Assembly: GCA_009763385.1 (NCBI GenBank)
Contig: CM019826.1
Location: forward strand, 66,711,864 to 66,775,863
Direction of reading: 5' to 3'
Source of the DNA: Coix lacryma-jobi var. lacryma-jobi
Taxonomy: Eukaryota; Streptophyta; Magnoliopsida; Poales; Poaceae
DNA length: 64,000 nt
The stretch's first letter is position 1. Every line of letters starts with the position of its first letter. Shown one piece after another: positions 63,270 to 64,000 of this stretch. The translations under genes and the position numbers were made by a program. The notes below the pieces were generated by a model. The model worked only from the letters and a program-made list of their open reading frames with translations. It did not search any database and had not been told where the DNA came from.

Positions 63270-64000
63270 TGTTGACACTGGTTATCTATCAAAATTAAAG
63301 GATAAATAAATATAAAAAGGGCATGAATTCAATCACCAATAAAGGTTTAGGTTTTAATTGACAGAATTCCCCGAGTTTTGGTGAATTGTGATTCTGCAGG
63401 GACTAAATAGGAAAACCAGCACTGATTACTTCTCCTAGAAGGAAACCGATGAAAGATTAGGAACCGACACGTCAGGAATACTCCAGAAGGACCTAGATGA
63501 CACCAGAGGACACCACGAGGCGGGGCACTCCGAGAGGCCGCCAGGTGGGACCGACCGGTCCCACCCTAGGACCGGTCGGTCACCCCCTGGGCCCGATGGC
63601 CTCCGTCTTATAGAACCTTCCTCCACCGCCTATGAGGATGCATCTCCACCATACGTGAAGTCGGTTTGATCCAAGGGCCATGGTTCCTCGCCCAGGGCTA
63701 TATAACCAGACTCCAGACCCCCCTCTCCATCATCATCAGATCTCAAGTCATTAGAAAAGGATATGATCAATTAGAAACCCTAATTTCCTTAGAGCCACAT
63801 CAACTTAGGCATATCTAGATAGAATTAGAATTAGAAGAGGCAAGCTTCGCTTGGATTCCGGATCTAGTCGCGAGAAGGCTCGGTAAACCTAAGATCTTCT
63901 CTGTTATATCAACATTATGGATCTAATTATGTTTCTAGTTCATAATTGTTCTTCTAGGTCTTCATTGTTCTTCATTATTCATGTTCTTGTTCATCTTCTA
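63270..64000 (+). repeat. 3' LTR of Athila-like element 2, partial
   Basis: TGTTGACACTGG... nearly identical to 56655 onward, with TATATAA at 63699-63705; runs off the window. Keeps the GACCGACCGGTC...GACCGGTCGGTC palindromes (63549-63582) partly missing from the 5' LTR. Confidence 0.9.

Larger units (their letters stand above)
56655..64000 (+). mobile_element. Athila-like element 2, apparently entirely non-coding
   Basis: 5' LTR 56655-58414, degenerate Asp-type PBS, 4.8-kb interior without gag, protease or RT, polypurine tract, and 3' LTR from 63270 past the edge. CAAGT precedes the 5' LTR as one target-duplication copy; the other is outside. It shares ordered non-coding blocks with element 1. 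Confidence 0.85.

Noticed and set aside
1..64000. CRISPR array, defence island or bacterial operon
   Set aside because: No direct-repeat/spacer structure and no prokaryotic gene organisation; the repeats are inverted repeats inside LTRs.

Overview
The window is wholly repetitive plant nuclear DNA, most likely from a large-genome grass. The evidence is nested Ty3/gypsy and Ty1/copia LTR retrotransposons with plant initiator-Met (TGGTATCGGAGC-like) and Asp-type (TGGCGCCGTTGCCGG) primer-binding sites, a RICESLEEPER-like hAT transposon, and several grass-type LTR ends (TGTAACACC..., TGAAGGACC...). A panicoid grass is my guess but is not proven. I found no host gene, rRNA, tRNA, CRISPR array or bacterial feature.

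Layout, left to right. (1) 1-9444: minus-strand Tekay/Del-like gypsy with integrase remnant, pol, gag, an extra coiled-coil ORF and a 4.0-kb LTR. It sits inside (2) 9445-10280, the end of a plus-strand copia LTR of the 'B' family. That LTR sits inside (3) copia A, a minus-strand SIRE-like element with a gag remnant at 10281-11215. Copia A's LTR survives in three pieces (11276-11804, 19892-20316, 29873-30460), split by (4) an Athila-like element at 11805-19891 (target duplication ACAAC) and (5) a hAT transposon at 20317-29872 (target duplication GCTGAATT). The hAT transposase is itself cut by (6) a gag-only copia B' at 21862-26995 (target duplication GCTCT). (7) 30461-31146 is an old Athila-like LTR remnant. 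(8) 31147-32477 is the start of a Tekay-like LTR, cut by (9) a non-autonomous Tat/Grande-like element starting at 32478. The Tat element has gag-protease but no RT, RNase H or integrase, and carries a three-exon gene on the antisense strand. It is interrupted by (10) copia B, minus strand, 37991-55769, whose 5' LTR holds (11) a 6.5-kb solo Tekay-type LTR at 47646-54136 (target duplication GGAAA). It is interrupted again by (12) a second, apparently non-coding Athila-like element from 56655 past the window end.

How the parts relate. Most elements are broken: copia B has lost its RT YVDD and protease DSG motifs, the Tat gag-protease has seven nonsense codons, and the hAT transposase has several frameshifts. 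At least four elements (B', Tat, both Athila-like copies) lack RT or integrase and would have depended on relatives.

Two things stand out. First, the antisense gene in the Tat element gives an uninterrupted 214-residue reading frame once two GT-AG introns and the copia B insertion are removed, while the sense gag-protease beside it is full of stops. Second, almost every family carries its own array of short inverted repeats in its LTR or non-coding interior. In the B/B' LTR promoter region the repeats recur every 36-39 bp and stay self-complementary although their stem sequences differ completely from unit to unit, including changes that cytosine deamination cannot explain.
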